The position numbers and the translations under genes were made by a program. A model generated the notes under the pieces. That model did not search any database and had not been told where the DNA came from. It saw nothing but the letters and a program-made list of their open reading frames with translations. This document shows positions 11,337-22,889 of a stretch of 64,000 bases of DNA, in pieces (position 1 is the first letter of the stretch; each line of letters starts with the position of its first letter). Origin of the DNA: Ryuthela nishihirai (Eukaryota > Arthropoda > Arachnida > Araneae > Heptathelidae); contig JAWZYU010000027.1 of assembly GCA_038380435.1 (NCBI GenBank), forward strand, positions 3,531,156 through 3,595,155. Reading direction: 5' to 3'.

Positions 11337-12701
11337 ATGACCTCGAGACATCATTTGCCAAATGAACCGCAGTGGAGAGCTATTGGCCAGCTTGAAGCAA
11401 GTCAGTCAGATGTGGCACGATGTTGGAATGTGAGTCCTTCTGTGGTCCATTTCACTGGAATCAATTTCTTAGCATGGATTCTGCATCTCAGAGGTTTACC
11501 CGAGGAAGGGCTAGGGTTACGACCGCTAAACAAGACTGATATATGCAATTAACAGCATGAAGGAGCAGGACGTCTACTCCCTCTCAGCTCTGCAAGCAAA
11601 ACAGTAGGCAGCCACTGGGAGGGTTGTATCAGCTTCTAACATGTGTTGAAGGCTTCATGGAGGAGGTCTGTATGAAGGTCATGGATGAGGTCTAGAAGGC
11701 CAGTAATTTGTATACCCCTCATGTCATGTCACAGGAAGGAGCAGCTGAATTGGGTACACACATGTTGACTGGATAGAAGAGCAATGGAGGTCCATACTCT
11801 TCACAGATAAGTCCAGACATTGCCGCAGAGTGATTATGGACATTGTTGGATATGGAGAAAATGAGGTATCCGCTATCATCCAGTAACATCCATCAGAGAG
11901 ACAGTTATGGCAGAGGTAGTGTGTGTGTTTGGGATGGCATTTCTTTAGGTGGACACCCAGACCTCTAATGTTGACAAGTGGGAACCTCAATGCTCAAAGG
12001 TATAGAGATGACATCCTGGACCTTTATGCACATCCTTACACTGGTGCAATACGTGAAACATTCATCTTACAAAGACAATAATGCTCCTCCACACAGAGCT
12101 CAACTAGGTGGAACAATACCTTCAAGATAAGACCTTATGCATGGATTCAGGGCTGGCGCGAGGCAGGTTTAGTGAGTTTCCCAGATCCCAGCCCCGCACT
12201 TTAATAGGCCCCATGGTCCACGAAAAGCTCATTGTAAAAAACGAAATTTCAGTCAAATCTGACTGAAATAGGTCAATTTTGATCACTTAATTATAGATTT
12301 TGTGACAAAAAAGGTGAGAAAAATCATGTAATATTTATAATATACTCAATGTTCATATAAGTTGTATGTAGATATGTACTGCACTTTATACTTATAATAA
12401 ATAATTTATTATAATAAAATTTAGGCACAATTTTAGAACCTGGCCCCGCAAAAGTTTACGTCGGCCCTGCATGGAGTGGCCAGCTCAATCTCCCGACCTA
12501 TATCTGATTGAGCATGTGTGGGATGCTCTAAGGAGATGTGCTGCTACCCTCAATTCGTCACCTGAAACAAAGGGAGAGCTTATTACTGCTTTAAAGGAAC
12601 AACAGTTGTAACTCCCTACTGAACTGATTCACAACATCATAAACAGCATGGAACATCACTGTTGTGCTTGCATTGCTGTAAGGGGTGATCACACTCCTTA
12701 A
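11337..12701 (+). pseudogene. Tc1-like transposase remnant
   Basis: The start reads MTSRHHLPNEPQWRAIGQLE, ASQSDVARCWNVSPSVV, matching the helix-turn-helix start of Tc1-family transposases. Later pieces in shifted frames include a DNNAPPHRAQL segment (the second catalytic Asp, about 12080-12110). Beyond the MITE comes MEWPAQSPDLYLIEHVWDAL (the terminal DD34E block, about 12472-12535). It ends near a TAA at 12699-12701. Multiple stops and frameshifts and the MITE insertion make it non-functional. Confidence 0.8.
12148..12469. mobile_element. hAT-type MITE inside the Tc1-like element
   Basis: A 322-bp sequence with terminal inverted repeats CAGGGCTGGCG at the left and CAGGGCCGACG (reverse complement) at the right. 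It is flanked by near-identical 8-bp repeats CATGGATT (12140-12147) and CATGGAGT (12470-12477). The CAGGG termini and 8-bp duplication point to the hAT superfamily. It has no coding frame. It splits the Tc1-like transposase between its second and third catalytic residues, so it is the younger insertion. Confidence 0.8.
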
Positions 12702-15028
12702 TGAAGAACTTTGTCCATTGCATTCTGAAACCTCATTTTTGGACAAGTTCCTGTGTTAGCTTTTGACTAAAAATATTTCAAGTGTAAAATATTTTATGCG
12801 ATTCTCAAACTAGCATTGTAATTCATGTTTTCATCAAATTTCATTAAAATCAATCATATAGTTTTTTGTTTATCATAATTTTTCTGAGTTTTCCTTAATT
12901 TATGAAAATTACTATAACTTTATTTTTTTCTTTTAAATGAATTATAAATGGATGCAATGCTTACACTTTGACACATGTGAAAATGCTTTCTATAAGGATC
13001 CATGGGATTGGGGAGGAGTGATATAAATCAAAAATGAATTTTAACTGGGAGATCATCACTGGCATGTCAACTGAAAAGCAAACCAATGCCTTGGAGATAC
13101 TTTCCATCATCCCTCCCAGGAGAAGAAATTTAAAAATATATTTAAGTATCTGAAAATGGTAGCTAGGTAGTCACTGGAAGGAGAGCTATTCACCAATCCC
13201 CTGTGATGATGCATAGAACCGGCCAGGCCTAGCAACTAATGTCTGACCTCGCCTTTTCTTGTGGTGCAGGCCATTAATACCTTTCAAAAGAGATACTCTC
13301 TTGTGGAAGTGAAAGGAAGGGGAGGGCTGCCAGATTAGTGTGGTCTATTCATCTGGACAACTATGACTACTTTACTTTTTTTTTCTATCCTGCTGAGGAG
13401 TGGTCAGCCACACAGGGTCCTGGTGCTGACAATATAAACCTACTGGATTGATATAAGGCTATGAGCTTGATTATGGATCCTGAATTTACTCAACCGGTGG
13501 CCTTTTGTGGAGGGAAAGTCTTCTGCTGTGTTTTCTGTTTGTGGGTTGATAGCCCCAAGTGAATAGATTCACAGGATATGTTTATCAGCTGGTGGATAAT
13601 CCTGAGCAGAGGTCATTGCAGGCACCTGAACTCTTTACTTCTACAGGCATCATCAAATTCTACATTGGAGGAAGTCTTCCAGTGTAGATGGTTTCAGCCT
13701 TTAGAGGTAGGGGGAACAGGTCTTTGCCGCATGCCTGCGATTAGGGGGCTGTTTGATATTGTCGGCATTCCCTCTCTCAATAAACACAGTTTCTTTAAAC
13801 ATACCACTAACCATTTTCTCTCCATAGGTTGTTGGAATGTGAGGACTCTGCACAGAGCTTTTTCTCTTGATGTCCTCACACAAGAATTCCACAGTTATAA
13901 TTTAGATATTCTTGGCTTGCAAAGAGACCAGATGGACAGATAAAGGTCAGATTTTAAAAAATAATCTTAAATTTCTCTTTTCAGGGAGGGATGACAATAA
14001 GCATCACCAAAGCGTGGGTCTGCTTATCAGCAGACACACCAGTGATACTCTTCTAGGATACGAGTGCATTAATGAAAGCTTTCTTACAGCTAAATTTCAG
14101 ACAAGCATTAGAGAGACTTAAATGTTATCTGCTGTTATACCCACACTGAGGATGCTGATGAGAAGGGTAAGTTTTATGGACAAATTCAGGATATTTTAAA
14201 TTCTGTCAAGAAAGGAGATATTACCCTTGTTCTAGGCGACTTCAATGCCAAAGTTGGTACTGATTCTGACATTTGGGGAGGGGTGATAGGCCCTTTCGGT
14301 ACTAGTAGCTGCAATGGGCAACGTCTCCTACATGTAAATAAACTTAATGGTTCCAGAATAACTAACACTTATTACAAACACTGCGACATTTATAAGTACA
14401 GATGGGTTTCACCTCATGGGCTGCATATGAATATGATTGATTATATATTAATTAACAGCAAATGGGATAGTTCTGTTATGAATACCAGGGCATATATGGG
14501 AGCTGAAATTGGATCTGACCATTACCTTGTTAAGTGTCTTGCAACTTAAATTTAAAAAGTGTTGTCTTAAGGTTAAAAAATTTATCTTTAATACTGAAGT
14601 TCTGAAAGACCCAGCTATAGCTAAAGCTTACCATGATAGGTTACTTAGTCATTATGACAGTCATGGTTTGCTTACTACTGAAGTTGAGGAAGAATGGGAC
14701 CCTTTTAAACAGGCTTTTTTTGGAAACTAACAGTACTCTTTTAGGGAAAAAGGAGCAGAGGAGGCAGAATTATTTGAGTAATAAGACACTTGAGCTTATT
14801 TCAGAGGGAAAGAACTGCAGGAATGTCCTTAATCAATACCATACTAGTCCTAATAGAAAACATTACAGAGAGTTTAATAAACATGTAAAGGATCAGTTAG
14901 CTGCTGATAAAAATCTTTGACTTGATGCCTTGGCTGACAAAGCCAAGGAAGCAGTTAGACAGCAACAGCAGAGAGCTGTACTAGATAGTTAATGTTTTGT
15001 GTGGTAGAAAACGAAAGGGTATACAGGG

Positions 15029-15418
15029 TTGGGTTGGGGTTGTTTTACCTCTGAGCGGCACTTTTTTGCACACTATGGGCTAAATGGCCAGGTCACATGA
15101 ACCCCGAAGGCTCAGAGAAGGTTGGGGGAGGGGACCCACTGGAACAGCTGTTGGGAGACAGATGATAGGCTCCCGTCAAGGCCATCCAGAGTGTTCTTTA
15201 ATGTGCACAGGGTATGGCTCTCCCGCACACGGGGCCATGGCTTAACATCCCATCCGACGGATGGCGGCCTTTCCAAGCCCATCGTTGTCCCCTACTGACC
15301 ATGGGCAGGGCGGGGAATTTTGCAGAGATAAATCTCAATGCTGACCCAGCTGGGACTCGAACCTGGGAACTACAGATTACGAGCCTGGCGTGCTACCAAC
15401 TTATCCACCCCCGCCCTA
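15029..15418 (-). repeat. SINE family 2 (about 390 bp), in RTE copy B
   Basis: Flanked by an exact 11-bp duplication GGTATACAGGG (15018-15028 and 15419-15429) of RTE sequence. On the minus strand it begins with a tRNA-like head with GTGGATAAGTTGGTAGCACG (box A) and GGTTCGAGTCC (box B). A long unrelated body follows, and it ends GGTAAAACAACCCCAACCC. The same element recurs at 23146-23523 and 44722-45083, always in this orientation. The 3' tail is C/A-rich rather than poly(A). Confidence 0.9.
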
Positions 15419-16750
15419 GGTATACAGGGATTGAAGGATAAACGAGATAAGGTTACAGAAGGTGAGGATTCTGTCATGGCTAAGGTGGTATGATCATTTC
15501 AGTGATGTTCTAAACAATGTTGTTAGTTCTACTCCCATTGTGTGTAATGATGACAGATGCATTACTGGCTTTAATGTTGGCCCTATAACACAATCTGAAG
15601 TTATTTTGGCTATTTCTAAACTTAAACTTTATAAATCCCCAGGGGTAGATGATATTACTACGGAAATGTTTAGAGCTGGGAATGTTTCGGTTACCACTTG
15701 CATGACTGAAATTTTGAATATCTTTTATGATAAAGGCTTAACTCCTAAGGATTTTACCAGAGCTATTATTGTCCCTATTTTCAAAAAAAGGTGATCGCAG
15801 TTCTTATGATAACTATAGGGGTATCAGCCTACTCACTGTTCCAGGGAAAGTTCTTTGAGTGATTGTGCTTAATAGAATTAAGAATCTGGTTGACACACAC
15901 AATTGGGTGTTGAGCAATGTGGATTCAGAAGTGGTAGGAGATATCTGGATCAGATATTTTTACTTAGGCAGATTCTTGAGAAATGTTTAGAGTTTCAAAA
16001 ACCTTTGATTGCTAGCTTTGTTGATTTCGAAAAAGCTTTCAACTCTATTGATCATCAAAATTTGTGGTTTCTTGTGAAATTGTATGGCATACCAGGCAAG
16101 TTAGTTAACATAATGAAAACTCTCTATAATAACACTGAGTCATGTGGGAGAGTTGGTAAGGCTTGCAGCAATTGGTTTAGCATTACTTCTGGTGTTTGAC
16201 AAGGGTGCATTTTGTCTCCTTTTCTCTTTAGTTTGGTTATTGATTATGTAATGTGAAATTCATTTCAAGGGAAAGATTTTGGCCTTAAATGGGCTGGAGA
16301 TAAGAAAATTTCTGATTTAGATTATGCTAATGATTTAGCCCTTTTGGCAAATGATGTTGATGAGATGAACTCTTTCATTCGAACTGTTGATGAGACTGGT
16401 AGTAGAGTAGGTTTGGTTATAAACAGAAAGAAAACTAAAGTGATGAAAATTGGTCAGGCAGGCTGTGATTCAATTAATCTGAATGGTTGCAGTCTTGAGC
16501 AGGTGTCACAGTTTAATTATCTTGGGAGGTATGTAACAGATACTGGTGATGTGCAGCATGAGATTAACAGATGGATAGGGATTGCTGCCAAGACTTTTAA
16601 GAATCTCTAGAGAGAGTGGAAAAATAGGTGTATACACCAAAAGGCTAAAATTAGACTGTATAATAAATAGTTTGGTTCTTTCTATGGTTAGTTATGGTAG
16701 TGAAACTTGGACACTTTGTTAACATGATAACGGGAAACTAGATGCTTTTG

Positions 16751-16990
16751 ATTCTAGATGCTTACGCATTATCTTGAGCATTAGGTGGTTTAACTTTGTA
16801 ACTAATGATGAGGTTAGGCAAAGTAATTGGCAACCTCCTTTAAGCAGCATATTGTGCAGAGAGAGACTTTTGATTCTAGATGCTTACGCATTATCTTGGG
16901 CATTAGGTGGTTCAACTTTGTAACTAATGATGAGGTTAGGCAAAGTAATTGGCAACCTCCTTTAAGCAGCATATTGTGCAGAGAGAGACT
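16751..16990 (+). repeat. 122-bp tandem duplication inside RTE copy B
   Basis: The block from ATTCTAGATGCTTACGCATT to TGCAGAGAGAGACT occurs twice in a row, starting at 16751 and 16873. Only a few differences separate the two, for example TTGAGCATTAGG against TTGGGCATTAGG. Other RTE copies have it once. It duplicates the DSRCLR to CRERL part of the C-terminal domain and is a local event after insertion. Confidence 0.9.
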
Positions 16991-17521
16991 GTTGGTTTGG
17001 CCATGTTGCCCTTATGGATAATTATAGATTGGTGAATAGGGTTATGAAGAGTGTGCCCAAAGACCTCAGAAAGAGGGAGAGACCTAGGATGCGGTGGGCA
17101 GACAATATCAAATAGGACCTTATTAGAATTGGTGTGCAGTGGCTAGATGCAGCTCAGGACAGATATGCTTGAAGAACTAAACTGCACGGTCTGGTTGGAC
17201 CTCCGTAGTCCATGGCTGCTTGAGGATGATGATCTTTATCTGTCTATCTGGTCCCTTGCAAGCTCCGAATATCAATTACAGCACTGAAATTTCTGCCAGA
17301 GGTCATCAAGGCACAGTCCTTACATTCCATGAACATGTTGGGAAGAACATGGTTAGTGAGATTTTTAAAGGATGTGTATTTTTTAGACAGAGAGTTAGTG
17401 CTGACAATATCAAACAGCCATGCAATTGCAGGTATGGGGCAAAGAACTGTTTCTCCTACCCTTAAAGACTGAAGCCACCCAGACAGGTAGGACCAATGCA
17501 GAGCCATATCCAGGGTTCATG

Positions 17522-17733
17522 GTAAATAAAAATAAAAATAAATTCCCCCTCAAGCAGTTGCTTGCCACAGAGGTCTGACAGGAGCCTGTCAATTTATATG
17601 CCACAGTAGGAGATCTGAGATGATGGCAGGAACTCAGCAGAAAAACGACACACACATCCATGCCTAATCCGGAGCTCGAACCCAGGTTCCTTAGATCAGT
17701 AGCCAAGCGTGCTAATCACTCGGTCACGGGACG
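17522..17733 (-). repeat. SINE family 1, tRNA-headed copy
   Basis: The full order of tail, body and tRNA-like head is present. The head (minus strand) has GTGACCGAGTGATTAGCACG and a GGGTTCGAGCTCC-type box B. The tail is (AAAAATA)n on the plus strand. It sits between the old RTE copy G and a 180-bp palindrome. Confidence 0.88.
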
Positions 17734-17750
17734 GCATACCTAAGGCAAAA

Positions 17751-17930
17751 TTTAAAAATAACTTAAAATTTTCTGTCATTAAGCAATAAAATTTTAAAAG
17801 TTTATCCTTCCAACTCTTTGCATGTTAAAAGTTTTTAGAAGAAACTAAAAACTTTTAACATGCAAATAGTTTGAAGGGTAAACTTTAAAAATTTATTGCT
17901 CAACAACAGAGAATTTTAAGTTATTTTTAA
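17751..17930. repeat. Long imperfect palindrome (foldback)
   Basis: Left and right halves are inverted copies. TTGCATGTTAAAAGTTTTTAG before 17839 pairs with CTAAAAACTTTTAACATGCA after a loop of about six bases. Pairing extends outward through TTTATCCTTC / GAAGGGTAAA, AATAAATTTT and AACTTAAAATTTTCTG to about 85 bp per arm with a few mismatches. No coding frame is present. It resembles a foldback or palindromic MITE, but no target duplication was found. Confidence 0.8.
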
Positions 17931-18164
17931 ATTAATTTCTGAGCTAGAAGGTCCTTTTAATTGTGTACTATGGCAAAAAATCACAAATGTGCCTTTTTAA
18001 GGTATTGACTTCTAAAATTAAAAATATTTTTTTTTATAGAAGAAAATCTAGGTATGGCATACAATAAAAAAATGCACATAGATTTCTAAATGATTATTCT
18101 TATATCTATAAAACAAATCATCGCACTAAAGAAATGATATATATATATTAATATTTTAAAGTTA

Positions 18165-18540
18165 ATTTTTCTTGCTTTGATGTTGGCAAAATCATTAATG
18201 ACATCACGAAAATTTGTTTCTTCAAATAAACCACACTCAATGGATAAAATTGCTAATCAGCTTAGTCTCTCTTGGTGCATAAATAATTTTTTATTATTTT
18301 GAGTTTACTAAAACTCCTTTCACCACTCAATACTATAACTGGAACTGTTAAGAGTACTCTAAAAGCTATATGTTTGGATATGATTCCCACAGTTCTAATT
18401 TTACTGTGGTTTCCAAATTTTAAAGTGATTCAAGTTGTTTAAACATTTGAAAAGTTTTTTGCTTTGATATTTAAAACATTATTTCATTCCGCATTTGTAA
18501 ACCGTCTGACTCAGGATATTCTGTGCACAAATTCATTACA
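18165..18540 (-). pseudogene. hAT transposase C-terminal remnant
   Basis: On the minus strand, scattered frames read VIVLSGERSFSKLK, then FEETNFRDVINDFANIKAR. These match the hAT dimerisation region of TTF-type/ZMYM1-like transposases (the ERSFSKLK and DVIDDFA blocks). Upstream sequence to about 18540 is consistent with the preceding region but carries stops. The rest of the transposase and terminal repeats were not identified. Confidence 0.65.
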
Positions 18541-18879
18541 GACTTTTTTTAATTGTTTTACAGAGATACAGATGCCAAATATTTTCCTGTGAGGAAGTCA
18601 AATCACATTGATATTTGACACATGGATTTATATCTGTGGGTTAATTGATTTATTACATCCAGAACTTCATACATTTTAGTTCATCGTCACCTGTAAATGC
18701 TTTTGACTCATCATTAGCATTTTCTCCAGGCAGTATTTTTCTCGTTCTTTTTTATCACTGGAAAGTTTTCCAACTCAGTAATCAAATTTTGCCAACTGAG
18801 AAAATAAAACCTAACATAAATTTATTATGTGTCTATCAGGGACATACCCAGTATTCAGTTTGGGGGTGGGGAGGGGAGA

Positions 18880-19345
18880 CAACTTCCCTAGATTTTACCA
18901 ACTTGCCATAATTTTACAAAAATATCCCAAGTTTTACATCTCACCTGAATTTTATCAACTCTCCAAGATTTTGCTAAGTTGTCCCAATTTTGCCAACTAT
19001 CTTAATTTCAAAAATTCAATCCCAATGTTCACAACTCACTTGTATTTACCAAGTGTATTCGAATTTTGTCAATCCCCCTAGATTTTGCTAATTTGCCATA
19101 ATTTTACAAAACCATCCCAATTTTCCAACTCACCTGTATTTTACCTACTGGCTTCAAATTTTGCCAACTCCTCTATAGTTTTCCACATTGCCTCAATTTT
19201 GCCAACTCTCCTAAATTTTTCCACATTGCCTTGATTTCGCCAACTAACTTTAATTTTGCAAAAGAAATTACAATTTTCACAACTCACCTGAATTTTACCC
19301 AGTTGCTTCAAATTTTGCCAACTGCGATTTACTTTGAGGGTAATC
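18880..19345. repeat. Degenerate minisatellite rich in ATTTTGCCAACT
   Basis: Variants of AATTTTGCCAACT, CAACTCACCTGAATTTTAC and CTAGATTTTGC recur every 30-40 bases across about 460 bp. A GGGGG-rich start (CAGGGACATACCCAG at about 18837) and a CCCGCCCATAGTAATGCCCG end (about 19366-19386) look like weak hAT-type inverted termini. The repeat may therefore be the interior of a non-autonomous element. No 8-bp duplication was found. Confidence 0.6.
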
Positions 19346-20117
19346 GCAGTTGCCCTTCCATTGCCCCGCCCATAGTAATGCCCGTGAATGTTCTGATCAA
19401 ATTTCTATTGACTCAACATTAGAATCTTATAGAAACAGAATATACTTAATAATAAAGGCAAATTTGCTTTTAATCACACAATTCACCCAGATAGTGCGTC
19501 ATGATCATTGTACTAGCAGAGGTAATATGACAATTTCTTGGTGCTATGAACTACAGCAAATCATAGTTAAAGTTGAAGCTTAAAGAACTATGTATAAATA
19601 TTAAAGAAAATGCATTCTTTTAGAAAAAAAATGCCCTTTTTTTCCTTTCAACACTATAGTTTTGTGCAATACTAAGAGTGGAAACTAAAAGCATGTAACA
19701 AAATATGCATCAATTATTTTCACTAAACACATGAAAATTTACAATATACATTATTTTAGACACTGTACAATTTTTTTAAAAAATTTTTTGACAATTTTAA
19801 ATGCCTGAACATTTTAGAGAAAAAAACTGTTGGTCAAACAAATGCTCCACTCTTCTCGGAAACAAAAGGTTAAACTCTTTCCTTGTGGAATTATGAATAG
19901 GTATTTGAAATATTGAGGTTCATATAAGCTTATTAAGTTATAAATGGCAACCCTCTATCACCCCATAAAAATATTAGATACATCTTTGCTGGAGACCAAA
20001 TATAAATTCCAATTTCTTTCTCAAATTGGCTATGAGAGTACAATATTAGAGTGTGCAACAAATAAAATGTGTTAACACAAAAATTTTATTCTTTCATGCA
20101 TGTAACATAGATATTAA

Positions 20118-20313
20118 CCCTTTGTTGCACAGATACCACTTTTTTTTCTCATCTATTTCATCTGATTTTGAGAAGTTTTCCCCTCGGTACCATATATAGC
20201 AAAGATGGATTAAAATATTTACTCTTATTTTTGCTACAGATAAATTTTCAAAGTTTCTGGATTTATACAGGAGTGTGAATACTAAAAACATGAAATGCCT
20301 TAACAACAAAGGG
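20118..20313. mobile_element. piggyBac-like MITE (196 bp)
   Basis: Perfect 10-bp inverted ends CCCTTTGTTG / CAACAAAGGG are each flanked by TTAA (20114-20117 and 20314-20317). A TTAA target duplication with a CCC start is the piggyBac signature. The interior is non-coding; GGTACCATATATAGC resembles a part of the larger element at 24371-26693. It is most likely a short internally deleted derivative. Confidence 0.7.
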
Positions 20314-20329
20314 TTAAACATCATAATTT

Positions 20330-22185
20330 AGATAGGACAATGATAATTTTTCTCAATAGGCAAGTTTCATCTTTACAGATTTCACTTTACTCTTTATGAT
20401 TATTGTAACATACATGACTGTTTCAGAGAATGTATAACTGAAATCTTCCTACCAATGTTCCTTTATTTTTAACAGTTGTCTTCTATTCTGTAAAACGTTT
20501 TGTAGTCAGTGAACAAGAGTTACAGCAACTAAACAATTTCACAGAACATTAAACCTTTTCAGCAAGACCACGAATAACCAAATGGCTGACTGGAAACATT
20601 AACTGGCTACTGTTTGAGGAACAGGCTTTAGATGAGCTGGGTGTGTTGCATGCTTAGTTTACAGACGTGGTTAGAACAATGGTGTGGAGAATGTTCTTTG
20701 TGCTGGTGAGGATTCATGGCAATGCCACTGCCAACTGCCATTACTTCTGCTACACTGCACAATTGTGTGGATTAGCCATGGGAATCTTTGATTTCTCTAG
20801 CTGTGCACGCATCAAAAGCAGTGGTCAACTTGCTTAAACAAAAGGTTTGCAGAGGCCATGATGTTGAAGGGATTATGGCTCAGTGTCATTAGCAAAGCAG
20901 GGAAATGCTGCCTAGGATTCTCCCTCTTCAAACTGTGGGCAACATTCTGAGTGCTGATGCATCCTTTGTTCACTATTATGCATAGACTTATAGAAAATGC
21001 TGTGGAGAATATTTCCAGTGGTGCCCACAGCCATTGCTGACCTGTGAGTGCCTACCTCTAAAGCAGCTCTCTTCAAGGTGACGGAAATCGGATAAGGTGG
21101 CTCTTTCACAATGTGTTTCAACTGCAAAATAGGGAAACATCCTCCGTGTCCCTCCATATTGTCACTATAACAGCCACAGTATATATGACAGGACTTTGAC
21201 TACTCCATGGCAGCAAGGTAAGCTCAAACATCCAAAGAATTTTTATATACGAGTACTTATATACAACGAGAGTGATATGAAAATTTCATATGTATATGTG
21301 AAAATGTCTTTTAGTGCCTATCACTAGAACCATATTGGACATAGCCCAGATAAGACTCTGGACCAATGTAGTTTGACAATGCCAGTAGAAGCAAGGATTC
21401 AGGTAGGTACAATAGTCTCTGATCAGGATTACACACCAACTAATATAAGATAATGTATATGTAGGGAAAACCTAATGCCTATTTAACACTTGACTTAAAG
21501 AACATAAATACATCTTTAACTACAAAAAACTGCACTATCTCAAGTAATCACTGAAAACAATCTACCCACCGATTTTCACTCAACTAAAATTATAATATTC
21601 CCACCTACCAAATTCCAATTACCCATCATAGAAAACATCCTTATTAATGCAAAATTAACTGAACTCTGAAACACATTGTCCCCCTTCCCCCAGTGTGGCA
21701 TCTGATACTTAGTGGATATAACCTACTCCTCAGAAATTCTAATCATACATACTCCCCATTTGCATTTCTGATCCCCATTCCCACCTGCATTAACACACAT
21801 ACCCCCAGACCTCTTTAAAAAACTACCATAATGTATACTAAGAATAGCCAATTAAAATACCCTCCCCCCTCCCACACACACAAAAATTTCCCAATACCCC
21901 GGGGCCCTACTAATATGAAAACCATTATTAATGTTCTCACTAACATATTTATTATTAACCCCACACCTCAGTTTACAAAGTTTATAAAGTTAAAAGTACT
22001 CCACTCATTATAATCCCAACGCACATGAAACTAAAGGAATTTTTAATCTATTCGCAAATTGAAGTTCCCTCCTCAACTGTCTCTCATGCAATGTCTAAAG
22101 CTGCTCACTTCCCACCTGACAATGCACCCAAAGGGAGCAAAATGAGCATCGTGGCCCTCAAAGTTTTTTAAGCACTCTATTCTAA
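20330..22185. other. Unrecognised intronic sequence with a small RTE scrap
   Basis: From about 20560 to 21180 the sequence is less AT-rich and more complex, with an 81-codon minus-strand frame at 21157-20912 that I do not recognise. At about 21355-21445 a diverged antisense scrap of the RTE 5' leader is visible (CAATGTAGTTTGACAATGCC, AGTAGAAGCAA, GATCAGGATTA). From 21480 to 22185 there is C- and A-rich low-complexity sequence with no visible gene. Confidence 0.5.
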
Positions 22186-22187
22186 AT

Positions 22188-22390
22188 ATAATAAATAAAT
22201 AAATACTCCTTCAAGCAGTTGCTTGCCACAGAGGTCTGATAGGAGTATATCAGTTTATACACCATAGTAGAAGGTCTGTGAGGATGGCAGGACCTCAGCG
22301 GAAAAAAATACAAACATCCATGCCTTACCCAGGGCTCGAACCCAGGCCCTTAGATCAGTAGCCAAGCTCACTAACCACTCGACCACAGGA
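22188..22390 (-). repeat. SINE family 1, tRNA-headed copy
   Basis: Complete family order with TAATAAATAAATAAATAC as the tail, AAGCAGTTGCTTGCCACAGA body and a tRNA-like head (plus strand GGGCTCGAACCC, then CTAACCACTCGACCAC). Box A carries substitutions relative to the copy at 9980-10187. It is an older, diverged copy. Confidence 0.88.
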
Positions 22391-22889
22391 AGTATTATTG
22401 GTTATTTCCTTCCCTAAACCTTGATCAAATAGATTATTAATCTCTCATTACCTTCTGAAATTCTTCAGAGTCATTCTTGTCGACAAGAACATCAAAGAAA
22501 AAACTAGTCACTCACTAGCATCCTGGAAGCCTCTCACTACCCATCTATCCTCTGCTTTATGGTACATAAATTCTCCTTAATAACTTTTCATACTTGATAG
22601 CATAGAACATTTGCTGAAGAGCTTAAAAACATTTAACAGTGTCATAGAGAATTAAAAATTTCAACTTAATTTTAAATTGAATCTTTCTAGCAATTAGTAA
22701 CACTGCCTGACCCCTGAAATAAATTATTCAAGAATTGATTCTTTTGATTGGGAACCTTCATACCCAGCTACAAGGAATCCTTACTTTGAGTTCAGATCAA
22801 GTGGAGTGACAGAGAGCAATGTAGAGAAGAAATAAGCATAAATCATAAGTATGGCCTCCATGTACAGCAGTACATGTGGCCCAATGTCA

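Larger units (their letters stand above)
11081..12914 (+). mobile_element. Tc1-like DNA transposon, decayed
   Basis: The ends are inverted: CATAAATTAAGGAAAA after position 11090 matches the reverse complement of TTTTCCTTAATTTATG near 12890-12905. A TA dinucleotide, the expected Tc1/mariner target duplication, lies outside each end (11079-11080 and 12915-12916). Between them is a broken transposase gene and a 322-bp hAT-type MITE. The element lies in HEATR5 intron 2, opposite to the gene. Confidence 0.8.
13153..17233 (+). mobile_element. RTE-clade LINE, copy B (full length, decayed)
   Basis: This plus-strand copy starts at the same GGTAGCTAGGTAGTCACTGG 5' block as copy F and ends in CTGCTTGAGGATGATGAT. 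Endonuclease motifs (GCWNVRTLHRAFS, GDFNAKVGTDSD, MIDYILINSKW, GSDH) are at about 13825-14525. RT motifs (FVDFEKAFNSID, TSGV-stop-QGCILS, LDYANDLALLA) are at about 16015-16350. The C-terminal region follows to 17200. YADD is YAND here, so the catalytic Asp is lost. It carries many frameshifts, a SINE at 15029-15418, a 122-bp tandem duplication and the TAG stop shared with copies C and F. Confidence 0.93.
13048..17488 (-). mobile_element. Old RTE-related copy (G), split by RTE copy B
   Basis: Two antisense blocks, about 13048-13152 and 17234-17488, align to consecutive parts of the RTE 5' and endonuclease region. The left block resembles the antisense of the GVGLL and FLFSGRD region. The right block continues with CTTTATCTGTC and then the antisense of the 5' leader near the ORF start. 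The two halves become contiguous when the plus-strand copy B (13153-17233) is removed. Divergence is much higher than in copies A, B and F, so this is an older insertion or a related subfamily. Confidence 0.7.
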
